From contig CANXME010000387.1 of assembly GCA_948144175.1 (NCBI GenBank), positions 834,501 to 898,500 of the forward strand: DNA of 64,000 nucleotides, given 5' to 3'. The notes under the pieces are model-generated. The model was not told where the DNA came from and made no database searches. It worked only from the letters and a program-made list of their open reading frames with translations. This document shows, in pieces, positions 1 to 10,195 of the stretch. The DNA comes from Closterium sp. NIES-65 (Eukaryota; Streptophyta; Zygnematophyceae; Desmidiales; Closteriaceae). Each line of letters starts with the position of its first letter. Positions within the stretch are counted from its first letter, which is position 1. The position numbers were made by a program, and so were the translations under genes.

Positions 1-24
1 TTCCACCATTCATAAGGCCTCAAT

Positions 25-968
25 ATGGTTGGTACGAGCTCCGGAGGTGCTACTGGCGAGATGGATAGAAGTAGAGAGGCTGGAGAGCAGGGGGGAGTTG
101 CTGGTGGAGGAGTGGGGACTCACCAACCAGCCAACCCTACGCTACCTACTTCTTCTACACCATCTCCTACTACCGTGGATCCTGTGAAAGCTTTCTCTAT
201 TGAGAAATTCATGGGGGAGGACTACGAGCACTGGAGTTTCCGCATGAGGCTGATGTATACCCAATACAAGCTATTGGATTTGGTGGAGGGAAAGGAGAAG
301 ATGCCGCAGGCCGCGGAGCTGAAAGGAGCGTGGATGAAGCGATCGTTCGACGCGTACATGCTCATGGTGCAAGCGGTGGGCGGACGGCAACTTGACCACA
401 TCAAGGACCTCTTGGGTGATCTAGAGTGTGGCCCCAAGGCTTGAAGGAAGCTTCTGGATGTGCACTCACCAACACATGCTACCGGCATCGTGCTACTCGC
501 GTGGCGGCTGCGCGATATCAAGTTCGTTGATGGAGAGCCGATGCAACCGGTGTTGGAGGAGATGCGCGACATCTTCACGAAGCTCCAAGGAGGCGGTGTG
601 GTGTACCCGGAGCTCGTGCAATGCGGGGAGATCGTGATACGGCTGCCGGAGTCGTGGTCTGCCCTTGCAATCAACCTCAACTCCCAACAACCCCAATGGA
701 GCGTGGATTACATTCGCGCGCGCATCCTAGAGGAGGACTTGCGGCGGCGGAGTGTGGAGCGCTCGGAGGAGGGGGCTGGCTATGGAGTTGGAGGTGGAAA
801 GAGTGGCTTCAAGAAGAAGTGGAAGGGCAAGAATAAGGATAACCCTAAGGAGGATGGCGGCGGGGGTCAAGGGGAGGTGTGCTTCTACTGCAAGAAGCGC
901 GGACATCGTGGGCGAAAGTGCCACCAACGACCCAAGGATTGGACCCCGCCTTCATCAAGCAACCAGCG
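25..968 (+). pseudogene. Copia element A, gag part (split from its pol by nested element B)
   Basis: This is the N-terminal part of a Ty1/copia polyprotein. It begins at ATG 25 with a low-complexity leader, followed by a UBN2-type gag domain recognisable by the stretch FSIEKFMGEDYEHWSFRM (from about 211). A canonical CX2CX4HX4C zinc knuckle (CFYCKKRGHRGRKC) lies near 880-921. One frame runs through the whole region and is broken only by TGA at 442-444, probably a Trp codon turned stop. The frame ends at the 5-bp target duplication of element B. Joining base 968 to base 21031 continues the same frame into the protease, so gag and pol were one ORF before the insertion. The 5' LTR and PBS lie left of the window. 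Confidence 0.88.
964..968. repeat. Target-site duplication of element B, left copy (CAGCG)
   Basis: CAGCG directly precedes the TG of the left LTR at 969 and recurs at 21026-21030 directly after the CA of the right LTR. The 5-bp length is usual for copia integrase. Confidence 0.93.
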
Positions 969-1099
969 TGTCAGAACATTATAGCTTATACATTTGTGTA
1001 GGCTGTAGTGGGATAGCCCATAAGGGGTACAACCCAATTAGGGTTAGTACTTGTACCCAACTCTTTCATAGTTCATTCATCCATTCTCACTTCTCGTCA
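969..1099 (+). repeat. 5' LTR of element B (131 bp)
   Basis: It starts TGTCAG and ends TCGTCA. It contains the hairpin core TAGGCT...AGCC and the perfect 8-bp inverted repeat GGGTACAA...TTGTACCC, whose loop holds TTAGGGTTAG. It matches the copy at 20895-21025 with about seven differences. Confidence 0.93.
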
Positions 1100-1117
1100 T
1101 GGTATCGAGCAGGTTCC
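1100..1117 (+). promoter_or_regulatory. Primer-binding site of element B (initiator-Met tRNA type)
   Basis: TGGTATCGAGCAGGTTCC begins at the base after the LTR. Plant initiator tRNA-Met gives TGGTATCAGAGCAGG, so this matches with one missing A. The same site follows the left LTR of element E. Confidence 0.8.
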
Positions 1118-1315
1118 CGAGTGGGAATACTGCCTAGGGCCCACCACCACAAACTTTTTTTTCCTTCCTTGCCCGGAGCGCGCTTTGCTCCTAACCCGAG
1201 TAGCGCCTCGGGCCGCCTTAGTGGCCCCCGTTGGCCGCCCTTACGGCCTCTCGAGCCACCTTCAACGACCCGCTTAGGCCCCTCACGGCCCCGTCGCGGC
1301 CTTGCTTAGGCCCCT
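1118..1315 (+). other. 5' leader of element B, first part
   Basis: GC-rich untranslated leader with repeated CGGCC(CC) words. It is interrupted at 1316 by element C and resumes at 15002. No gene is visible. Confidence 0.7.
1311..1315. repeat. Target-site duplication of element C, left copy (CCCCT)
   Basis: CCCCT precedes the TG of the left LTR and recurs at 14997-15001 after the CA of the right LTR. Confidence 0.9.
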
Positions 1316-2325
1316 TGTTAACGGGAAAGGAGTGTTGCCCCGCCCTCGCTTGGGCAACGCCGACAAATTGGTCGGATGTACGGGAGTAGCAACCCACCGC
1401 TCACAGTGGGATAGCTGCTCGACAGGTTACGACGAGCTGCAGCGGACCGCTGTGGTGTTGCTGTCGACTAGGATGCTCGACAGCTACAACTGACTGGCCT
1501 GGGCGACGGGTGAGCCGTCCGGGAGGTCGACGGAGCAGTCCGTCGACCTACAGTTTGACGGGGAGGTCTATGGAGCATCCCGTCGAACTGGGGTTCGACC
1601 GGGAGGTCGACGGAGCAGTTCTGGTCGACGGAAGGGGTCCGTCAACCAAGGGGTAGCTCGACGGGAGGTGTGGTCGACCAGGAGCGCCCGGTGGTCGACC
1701 AGATGGACCCAGTGGTCGACGAGAGGCACCTGGGAGTCGACCAGAGCACCAGAGGTCGACCAGGTCGACCGGGTAACCTGCTCGACGAGTTCTGCAGGAG
1801 GCACGCGAACGTTGTCGAGATCGCGATGGCGCAGGCGACTTCGGGCTGGTATCCCGAAGTCGATGTGGCTCGTCAGCCGCAGACAACAGCCGACGGATGC
1901 CCAACGAGGCAAGTTGGGCCAATCGTCTGCGCGCATCTGCGATTGCGCGCACAGCTGTGTTCTACGGGGCAACGCTGGACAGCCGCTCTACTGCAATGTT
2001 GGCACGCCGTCGACCTGCTCTGTTGGCAGGTCGTCTTTCCACAGTGCTGGCGCAACTCCTCTACGCAACGCTGGCAGGCGGTCGACCGAGCTGTGCTGGC
2101 GGTCGACCAGGCTAGCAGCAGGGTTGCTAGGTGCCTGATGTAGTCATTGTTGGAATTTTGCTTGTTTCATCATTCTGGAATTCTAACTTTGCTAGTGGAA
2201 ACTCTTGCCAAATTCTTCCGTGAATGTGCAAACACTAAGGAACCAAGCAAAGCTAAGATCACCTCTAGTAGTTCATGCCAACCCCTGTAGTCTAGCTCAC
2301 TATCGTTGTAGAGTTTCTCTCTGCA
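1316..2325 (+). repeat. 5' LTR of element C
   Basis: It starts TGTTAACGGG and ends CTCTGCA, directly followed by the PBS. It holds many GTCGAC/GTCGACC words between about 1520 and 2110. ORFs read here are not conserved coding sequence. Confidence 0.9.
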
Positions 2326-2364
2326 TGGTGCGGTGAGCGTGGATCGAACACGCGACCTTCAGAT
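2326..2364 (+). promoter_or_regulatory. Extended primer-binding site of element C, complementary to the 3' half of tRNA-Phe
   Basis: The 39 bases right after the LTR read TGGTGCGGTGAGCGTGGATC at the start and CGCGACCTTCAGAT at the end. From recalled plant tRNA-Phe(GAA), this is the reverse complement of CCA, acceptor strand, T arm, variable loop and the 3' anticodon-stem strand, ending at about anticodon-loop position 38. Matching stops exactly there. Typical PBSs are 10-18 nt. The tRNA comparison is from memory and should be checked. Confidence 0.78.
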
Positions 2365-2422
2365 ACGAGCCGACTTTTGCACCTACTAAGTCGTTCGTAG
2401 GCCGGCAGCAGCGATAGTCGCC

Positions 2423-2878
2423 ATGGTCGACCCCGTAGTTGATGCGGGTGTAGCGGACACCTTGGAGGCACGTTTGGCTGACGCGAGGAGACGCCACGCG
2501 AATGGCGAGTACGGGACGATCCCCTTGGTGATCGTCGAGTTGGGCATCCGGTCGCAGTGGGCGACGGAACACCCTTCCCGTCCTAATTCTCCTCGACCGG
2601 TGCGCAACGAAGGTGGCGTGGTCGATGGTGGTGCACAAGTCAGCGGCAGCGAAGGCACGAGGCAGAGAAGAGTGATCAAGGTCGGCAGTGCTGTTGACGG
2701 AATCCAGGCGCGAGTGCAGCCGTCGACGGCTGCTGCAGGGAGCTCGCGTGCCGACGTCGATGTTCGATGCCGTTCTCCTCCACGAAGGGTTGGAGGGCTC
2801 TCAGTGACGACACACGTGACTGCGGGCGGGATTGCACCGGCGTATGGCTACTTCAAGTTCTCGTCGGACCGGATCGCC
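2423..2878 (+). pseudogene. Element C gag, N-terminal part (before insertion D)
   Basis: The frame opens at ATG 2423 (MVDPVVDAGVADTLEARLAD) and reads through a basic, low-complexity N-terminus to the D insertion. Deleting 2879-9217 (6339 bp, a multiple of three) continues the same frame at 9218 as VAPLQGRRDLITW, a typical start of a copia gag core. D therefore landed inside a gag coding frame. Confidence 0.8.
2874..2878. repeat. Target-site duplication of element D, left copy (TCGCC)
   Basis: TCGCC precedes the left LTR at 2879 and recurs at 9213-9217 after the right LTR. Confidence 0.93.
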
Positions 2879-3010
2879 TGTCAAACATTATATATGTTAT
2901 ACTTGTGTAGGCTACAGTGGGTTAGCCTATAGGGGGTACACAATTCTAGGGTTTACTACTTGTACTCTTTTCACTTCTAGTTCATCCATTCCTGTTCGCT
3001 TATTCTCACA
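2879..3010 (+). repeat. 5' LTR of element D (132 bp)
   Basis: TGTCAAACATT...TTCTCACA. It holds a TATATAT stretch, the perfect hairpin TAGGCT...AGCCTA and the inverted repeat GGGTACA...TGTACTC (one G-U pair). Confidence 0.93.
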
Positions 3011-3027
3011 TGGTATAGAGCGGGTCC
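3011..3027 (+). promoter_or_regulatory. Primer-binding site of element D
   Basis: TGGTATAGAGCGGGTCC follows the LTR at once. It resembles the initiator-Met PBS with small differences from B and E. Confidence 0.7.
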
Positions 3028-3672
3028 TTCTACGGACCGTTTTTTTTTGGGCCCACCGAAGCGCCCCCCGAGGCGCGATCTTTTTTTTAGCGACCCCTCG
3101 GGTCGCCATTTCCCCTGCGGCCCCGCCGCCTTCACTGACGCGGCCCCGCCGCCCTCTCTGTCGCGGCCCCGCCGCCTGCTCTCACGCGGCCCCGCCCCGG
3201 CTACAGAGGGGCCAGCAGAGGGGTGGCAGGTGTGTGGCCTCCCCTGCTTCTCCTCCTCCTTCATCTCCCACTGCAGCAGCCGAGCCGCTCACCTGCAGCA
3301 GCCGAGCCGCCCCACCGCCGAGCCGCCCTGCACCCGAGCCGCCCAGCAGCCGAGCCGCCCTGCCGCCGAGCCGCCGGGTCGCTGAGCTGCTGAGCTGCAG
3401 TTGCTGCCGAGCTGCCCTGCCGCCGAGCCGCCGAGTCACCGAGCTGCTGAGCTGCAGTTGCTGCCGAGCCGCCTTGCCGCCGAGCCGCCCGAGTCGCCCG
3501 AGCCGCCGAGCCGCCGAGCTGCCGAGCCGCTGAGTCGCCGAGCCTACTCTTCCCACCACTGGTGAGCTCTTGCCCTGCTAGCACGCTGCGCGTCGCCTGC
3601 TTGCCTGCCTGCCTGCCTTTTGGCTTGCCTGGCTGCCTGCCTCCCTGCTGCTAGTCCTGCTCCTGCTTCTAC
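3028..3672 (+). other. 5' leader of element D with GCCGAGCCGCC repeats
   Basis: A C-rich leader that changes from CGGCCCCGCCGC words to a dense GAGCCGCC(GAGCCGCC) microsatellite at about 3290-3540. The ORFs here (Pro/Ser/Arg- or Ala/Gly-rich in all frames) follow from the repeat. The same kind of leader precedes gag in B and E; here no gag core follows. Confidence 0.75.
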
Positions 3673-6600
3673 TTGCGGAGCCAAATGCAGCCCCAGCGAC
3701 GCCGGCGTGAGTCCCTCACGCCCCAGCAGCTGCGTGAGTGGTACGCTGGTTGGGGCTGTAGGGGTGGCGACGCTACTCCTACTACCACTCCTGCTGCTTC
3801 TACTCGTGGTGGCGGCCAGATGCAGCTCCCGCGACCCTCTCGCGTGTCTCTCACGCCTCGCCAGCTTCGTGAGTGGTACGCTCAGAGTGGAGGGTCTCTC
3901 AGTGCTGTTCGCTGCTCTTACGTGATTCGCACTGGTACTCGGACTGGTCAGCCTTGTGGGACACGTAGTCATACACCGTCCCGCTGCTTCGCCAGTCTGA
4001 GCGACGCCTGGCGTACCGTGTTTGGCGACGAGGCTGAGCTTCCCGACTGGGTGGAGTTGCTTAGGCAGAGGGTAGATATATATGCTCTTGACTATGATGC
4101 TATTCTCACTGCCATGTATGCATTGCCTACTAGTGCTGACCGTGCCAGTCACCTGTGCGTCCCGCCTGACCCAGGTATAGGACCTGCTGCTCTAGCTACT
4201 GGTGAGGCTGCTGCTCTGGGTGCTAGTGAGTCTCCTGCTCCAGGTACAGGTGCGGCTGCTGCTCTAGGTGCTAGTGAGTCTGCTTCCTCAGGTGCGGGTG
4301 AGGCTGCGCTCTCAGGTACCGCGTTGGCTTCGGCCTCCCTCACCTTTACACTTGACTCTGGGGCTTCTCGCTCCTTCTTTCGGGACCGCACCACACTCAC
4401 GCCGCTTGGTCGGCCGGTTGCAGTCTCCCTGGCTGACCCCTCTGGGGGTCCTGTCCTCGCTCACTTCTCCACTGTCCTCCCGTGTCCGGCTGCCCCCTCG
4501 GGCACCCTGTCTGGCCTGTACCTCCCCTCGTTCTCGACGAACTTGGTGAGTGGTGCAGACCTACAGGATGCGGGGGTTCACCAGTTCACTCCTGCGAGTC
4601 AGCGGGTGACCCACTGCACGGACGCACGCACAGGCCGGCACCTGGCCACGTTCTCGCGTCGGCCGGGGTCGAGCCTCTACACCCTGACCACTGAGTCTCC
4701 TCCTGTCCCCGCGTCCGGTCAGGTAGCAGCGTCGGGTCAGGTGTTTGCTGCTGCGTCCAGGTCTGGTCCTGAGTCTGCCCCCTGTTCGTGTCGCCTCCTG
4801 TCTCACGAGACTCTTCTGTGGCACCACCGTCTAGGCCACCCCTCCTTGCCCCGTCTTCGGGGCATGGCTTCCCGTGTCCTTGTCTCTGGTCTTCCCCAGT
4901 CTCTCCCTCCCCTTCCTTCGGGACCAGGACCTTCCTGTGTCCCCTGTGTCGAGGGGCGCCTCAGGGCTGCTCCTCACTCCTCCCAGTTTCCCCCGACAGA
5001 GGCTCCTCTGCAGACACTTCACATGGACGTGTGGGGCCCGGCCCCCGTCCGTGGGCAGGGTCACGAGCGCTACTTCCTGTTGGTGGTTGACGACTACTCG
5101 CGTTACACCCTCAGTCTTCCCCTTGCGCAGCAAGGGTGCTGTCACTGAGGTGCTGATCGACTGGATCCGCGAGGCTCGTCTCCAGATCAGGAGGAGCTTC
5201 GGCTCGGACTTTCCTGTTCTGCGTCTGCACTCTGACCGAGGTGGGGAGTTCTCCTCTCGCCTTCTGCGAGACTACTGTCGTGCACAGGGGATCCGCCAGA
5301 CCTTTACGCTTCCGGACTCTCCACAGCAAAATGGGATTGCTGAGCACCGCATTGGCATGGTCATGGATGTCGCTCGTACGTCCATGATGCATGCGGCTGC
5401 CCCCCATTTTCTGTGGCCGTTTGCGGTTCGGTACGCGGCGCATCAGCTCAACCTTCACCCCAGGGTCTCTCGGCCCGCGATGTCCCCAGTGTTACTGTTG
5501 ACGGGGAAGGTCGGCGATGCGTCTGCGTTCCGTGTCTAGGGATCTCGGGCGTTTGTCCGCGACTTGTCTGCGGACAAGCTGTCCCCCCGTGCTGCTCCCT
5601 GTGTCTTCCTTGGCTTCCCCCCTGACGCTCCAGGGTGGCAGTTCTACCACCCCTCCTCTCGTCGTGTTCTGTCCTCCCAGGACGTCACGTTCGACGAGTC
5701 AGTCCCCTTCTACCGCCTCTTCCCCTACCGTACTCCTTCCCTTCCCCCCCCACCGGACTTCCTGGTACCAGTTCCCCCCCCGGTAGACCCCCTCCCCCCT
5801 CAGGTTCCTGCCCTTTCGGGTGTGTCCCAGGTAGACACGGTCGAGCCAGTCGAGGTTGCTGCTGAGTCTGGTCCTGCTGCGGGTGCTGAGCCTGGGGGTG
5901 CGAGGCCGGGGGGTGCTGAGTCTGGGGGTGCTGAGACGGGGGGTGCTGAGCCGGAGGGTGCTACGTCAGGAGCTGCTGAGCCTGGGGGTGCTGGGCCTGG
6001 AGGTGCGGAGCCTGCGCCTGCTGGACCTGGGGGCTCTCCAGTTCTTCCGTCTCGGCGGGAGCCGCTCTCTCCACAGGAGCTGCGCGAGTGGTTTGCTCGC
6101 CGCTGGAGGCGTGCTGCTGGAGCTGGAGCTTCTTCGCCTGCTGAGGGTGCTGCCGGTCCCGGAGCTGCTGGGCCTGCGGGTCCTACTGGAGCTGGAGCTA
6201 CTGAGTCTGGGGGTGCTGAGTCTGGAGCTGCTGAGCCTGGAGGTGCTGAGTCTAGAGCGGCTGTGCCTGGGGGTGCTGAGTCTGGAGCTGCTGAGCCTGG
6301 GGTTTCTCCTGCTGCTGCGTCTCGCCGGGAGCCCCTCTCTCCACAGGAGCTGCGTGAGTGGTTTGCTCGCCACTGGAGGAGTGCTGCTGGAGCTGGAGCT
6401 TCGTCGACCGTCGAGGGTGCTGGTGCTGCCGGTCCCGGAGCTGCTGGGCCTGCGGGTCCTACTGGAGCTGGAGCTGCTGAGGGTGTTGGTGCTGAGACTA
6501 CTGCTGTCTGTCGTGGCGGTGGTTCTGCTGCTGGTGCTGCAGGAGGTCCAGCCGCTGGAGGTGTTGGTGGCGCTGGTGCTGTCGCTGAGGGTGCTGGTGC

Positions 6601-8874
6601 TGTCCCTGCTGAGTCTGGAGCTGCCGCGCGGCCTCGGCCGTACTTCGTTCCGCTCCTACAGCAGGTTCTTGGTCTTTCTCCTTCGGTAGAGTGTCCACAG
6701 CCTGTCCAGTCGCAGTCACTGTTGGAGCCTTCCTCTCCTCTGCCTGCTCCCTCTCCTTACACTGGTCCTACTGGAGGTCTTGCTGAGCGTCGTGAGCCTG
6801 CGTCTCGTCCCGCGTCGCCTGTTCGTGCTGCTCGCGCTAGTGGTCGCGGTTCGCGTCAGCGTCCTCCTCCTGTCCCTGGCACGCACCGGATGTCTCTGCG
6901 TCCGTCCACTGCTCCTCTGCGTGCCCCTTTGCCTTCTCCTCCTGAGTCCTCTCTTCCTGCGCTTGCCGACCCTGAGTCGGACTCTCTTCGCGCTGCCAGT
7001 CCTACTGTCACGCGTCTGCTTGCTACTGTCGTCACTGACCCCTCTTTTGAGTCCACTGCTGCGTCTGCTCTAGTCGCTGAGCTCGTTGACTTTGCTGCTC
7101 GCTGTCGTCTCGACTACGCTGCTGGTCTTGTTGCTGAGTCTGCGTCTGTCTGTCCTCCGTCCGTCGGGGGTGAGTGTGCTCTTGGCACGGACGTCCTAGA
7201 GGACAGACAGGAGGAGTTACAGTGTCTAGCGGCTGCTTCACCTCATCTCGCGTCTGTACTGCTTGCCCCTGAGGGAGACCCGGATGCACTAGACATCCCG
7301 ACTCCGCGTTCTTACGCGGAGGCCGTAGAGGGTCCCTACTCCTCTCAGTGGCAGGCAGCTATGGATGCAGAGATGGCTTCCTGGAAGTCCACAGGCACCT
7401 ACGTTGACGCAGTTCCCCCTCCTGGGGAGAACATCGTCTGTGGCATGTGGATCTTCCGGGTGAAGCGGCCGCCGGGCTCTCCACCTGTCTTCAAGGCGCG
7501 GTACGTTGCTCGTGGCTTCAGTCAGCATCAGGGAGTTGACTACTTTCAGACCTTCTCTCCCACCCCGAAGATGACCACTCTTCGGGTGCTGCTGCACATA
7601 GCCGCTCAGCGCGACTACGAGCTTCACTCTCTCGACTTCAGCACTGCGTTCCTACAGGGTAGCCTGCACGAGGAGATCTGGCTGCGCCGTCCACCTGGCT
7701 TCACTGGGACTTTCCCTCCTGGCACCCAGTGGAGCCTCCGACGGCCAGTCTACGGTCTCCGCCAGGCACCGCGTGAGTGGCACGACACACTGAGGACTAC
7801 GCTTGCGGCACTTGGGTTTGCTCCTTCTACTGCTGACCCGTCGCTGTTTCTGCGCACCGACACTTCACTGCCGCCGTTCTACATCCACGTGTACGTCGAC
7901 GACTTGGTCTTTGCCACAGCGGACACTGCTGGACTTGCCTACGTGAAGTCCGAACTGCTGAAGAGACACACGTGCACAGACCTGGGTGAACTGCGCAGCT
8001 ACCTTGGCTTGCAGATCACTCGGGACAGAGCACGCCGCACCATTACCTTGACTCAGTCACACATGGTGCAGCAGGTCCTTCAGCGCTTCGGCTTCACGTA
8101 CTCCTCGCCTCAGGCCACTCCTCTGCCTACTCGCCACTCACTCTCAGCTCTGCCTTCGGATGAGTCCGTAGAGTCGAGTGGTCCGTATGCAGAGCTTGTT
8201 GGCTGCCTCATGTACCTGATGACCTGCACACGACCTGACCTTGCATACCCTCTGAGCATTCTTGCACGCTATGTTGCTCCTGGGAGACACAGACCAGAGC
8301 ACATGGCTGCAGCGAAGAGGGTATTGCGGTACCTGTGCAGTACGTCGGGCATGGGGCTTGTGCTTGGAGGGCGGAGTCCAGTGGTCCTTACCGGCCACGC
8401 GGACGCTTCTTGGGCTGACGACCAGGCTACGCAGCGGTCGTCACAGGGTTACACCTTCAGCCTTGGTTCCGGCTCTGTCTCGTGGCGGTCTACTCGCTCG
8501 TCTTCGGTTCTCGGCTCCAGTTGTGAGGCTGAGATCTACGCCGGGGCCATGGCTGCACAGGAGCTTCGCTGGCTCACCTACCTGCTGACTGACCTTGGAG
8601 AGCCGCCTCGTTCTCTCCAGTGCTGTACGTAGACAACAAGGCCATGCTGGCCTTGTGTCGAGAACAGCGCTTGGAGCACAGAACGAAGCACATTGCTCTC
8701 CGCTACTTCCTTGCTCGTGAGCTGCAGCAGCGTGGTCAGTTGCGACTTGCGTACGTGGCCTCTGAGGCCAACACTGCTGATGTGTTCACCAAGGCACTCG
8801 CGCCTTGTGATCATCAGCGCTTTTGCACCCAGCTGGGTCTTGTGTCTGTCTTGCCTCACTTGCTCTCCTCTTGA
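3673..8874 (+). pseudogene. Element D pol: zinc knuckle, protease, integrase, RT, RNase H
   Basis: Frame 1 from 3673 holds two TPxQLREWY motifs (about 3712 and 3847), an atypical knuckle (C-x13-C-x4-H-x4-C, about 3915-3985), protease DSG at 4354-4362, and the HHCC and MDVWGP part of integrase. One extra base near 5107 shifts to frame 2, which carries DRGGEF and NGIAEHR. TAG at 5537-5539 replaces the Trp of RVWGSRAF. From 5564 a 1022-codon frame has an Ala/Gly/Glu repeat linker with two PLSPQELREWF motifs, RT with intact YVDD (about 7889-7911) and RNase H (GHADASWADD). A small deletion near 8620 shifts the last 84 codons to frame 1. Nearly all motifs are intact, so decay is recent. Confidence 0.92.
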
Positions 8875-9080
8875 CTTTACTTGTACTGTGACATATATAT
8901 ATACCTGCTCTTGCTTGTCTAGTTTTATATATATGTCTGTACTCCTGCATGTGAACTGGCCTCTGGCCCTGCTCTTGTGCTCGGACTGTGTGGTGACTTT
9001 GTGATCCACCCTGAGCTTGCTTTGCTTTGCTTGACTGGTCTTGTGACCCCTTGTTCTCCCCCACTTTGCCTATGGGGGTG
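8875..9080 (+). other. 3' untranslated region and polypurine tract of element D
   Basis: About 205 bp strongly conserved with the ends of B (20691-20894) and E (33517-33724). It has AT dinucleotide runs, then a block ending in TCTCCCCCACTTTGCC and TATGGGGGTG next to the LTR. The G-run is the likely polypurine tract and pairs perfectly with the preceding CCCCCA. Confidence 0.75.
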
Positions 9081-9212
9081 TGTCAAACATTATATATGTT
9101 ATACTTGTGTAGGCTTCAGTGGGTTAGCCTATAGGGGGTACACAATTCTAGGGTTTACTACTTGTACTCTTTTCACTTCTAGTTCATCCATTCCTGTTCG
9201 CTTATTCTCACA
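9081..9212 (+). repeat. 3' LTR of element D (132 bp)
   Basis: Differs from the left copy at a single base by eye and is followed by TCGCC at 9213-9217. Confidence 0.93.
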
Positions 9213-9217
9213 TCGCC

Positions 9218-10195
9218 GTCGCACCGCTGCAAGGTCGACGGGACCTCATCACCTGGAGGGAGTCGATTGAACCTTAGCTAGAGGTCGCCGGGCTGAAGGG
9301 CTTCGCCGATGGCACCGTGCCCTTTCCGCCTGAGGAGGATGTCGAGCTACGCGGGGAGTTTCGTTCTGCTCACCCGCTCACCTTCATGGTCATCTCGAGG
9401 TGCTGCTCGCTAGTGGTGCAGCTAGCGCTCAGGAGCTGTCGAGAGCGACTGGATGCTGGTCACCAGGCATGGCACTTCATCATGTCGACGTACCAGGCCA
9501 GGGACGACCTGTACATCGGACAGCTAGAGGAGAAGATGACTCACATTCGAATGGGCGAGCAGGAGTCGGCGACGGACTACTGCAACCGAGCTTGACGGAT
9601 CCTAGCTGAGATAAGGATGGCGGGCGCCGAATACTCGACGGCGTCCTACATCACCCACGTCCTCAAGGGCCTGCCGCGCAGCTACAACCTCATGAAGAGG
9701 TTTACGATGCTGCCCGGCACACGTGAGTCCCTTGACAAGGACTCCCTTACCAGCTACATCCTCCAGGATGAGGCGATGCAGGAGGCAGAGCAGCCCATGG
9801 AGTTCCTTCCGCAAGCGAGTTACGCTGCACCGACGAAGCCGAATAGCCAGCAAGAGCAGCGCGGGAAGCCAGGCGGAGGTGGTAGCGGAAGTGGGCGGTC
9901 GACGAAGGACGTCGACGAGAAGAGGTTGACGCGGGACAAGGGTCGACGAGGTGGTGGTCGACGGCGGGAGTTCTGGATCTGCGGCGACCCCGACCATCTC
10001 TCCTTCGAGTGCCCCGACCGCGATGACAGCGACGAAGATGACAACAAGGAAGGCCGCGGTTGATCGGCCAGTCGTCGCCCCCGTCGAGTTGAGAAGCCGC
10101 GCAAGGAGAAGCAAGCGTCGAAGACGACTTCCTCAACGAAGGACGTCGACAGCTCCAGCGGCAAGAGCCGAGGCGACAAGGAGGCGTCGTGCTCG
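9218..10195 (+). pseudogene. Element C gag, main part (after insertion D)
   Basis: The frame continues from 2878 and encodes a copia gag core (HAWHFIMSTYQARDDLYIGQ, then YITHVLKGLPRSYNLMKRF). The zinc-knuckle position reads FWICGDPDHLSFEC, so the first Cys of CX2CX4HX4C has become Phe and the knuckle should not bind zinc normally. In-frame stops are TAG 9275-9277, TGA 9593-9595 (CGA to TGA is likely) and TGA 10061-10063. No frameshift is needed, which points to point-mutation decay. Confidence 0.82.

Larger units (their letters stand above)
2879..9212 (+). mobile_element. Ty1/copia element D (short-LTR group), innermost of the nest
   Basis: Its 132-bp LTRs (2879-3010 and 9081-9212) differ at one base by eye (A/T in TAGGCTA/TCAGTGGG), and perfect TCGCC duplications flank them. 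It is thus a young insertion, as its innermost place in the nest demands. The gag core found in relatives B and E (MATPSV... and PTTERAHFSQYK regions) is absent: the leader runs straight into the zinc-knuckle/LREWY region, so D would depend on gag from another copy. The pol frame has one frameshift near 5107, one TAG at 5537-5539 and one frameshift near 8620. Confidence 0.93.

Noticed and set aside
1668..2143. Two 156-157-codon plus-strand ORFs in the C LTR
   Set aside because: They overlap in different frames within a non-coding LTR, are driven by GTCGAC repetition and are altered by deletions in the right LTR.
2326..2364. A tRNA-Phe gene on the minus strand
   Set aside because: Only the 3' half matches and it abuts the LTR exactly where the PBS must be; no D arm or anticodon follows.
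5564..8632. A stand-alone 1022-codon gene
   Set aside because: It is the second half of element D pol (integrase end to RNase H), separated from the first half by one TAG and one frameshift.
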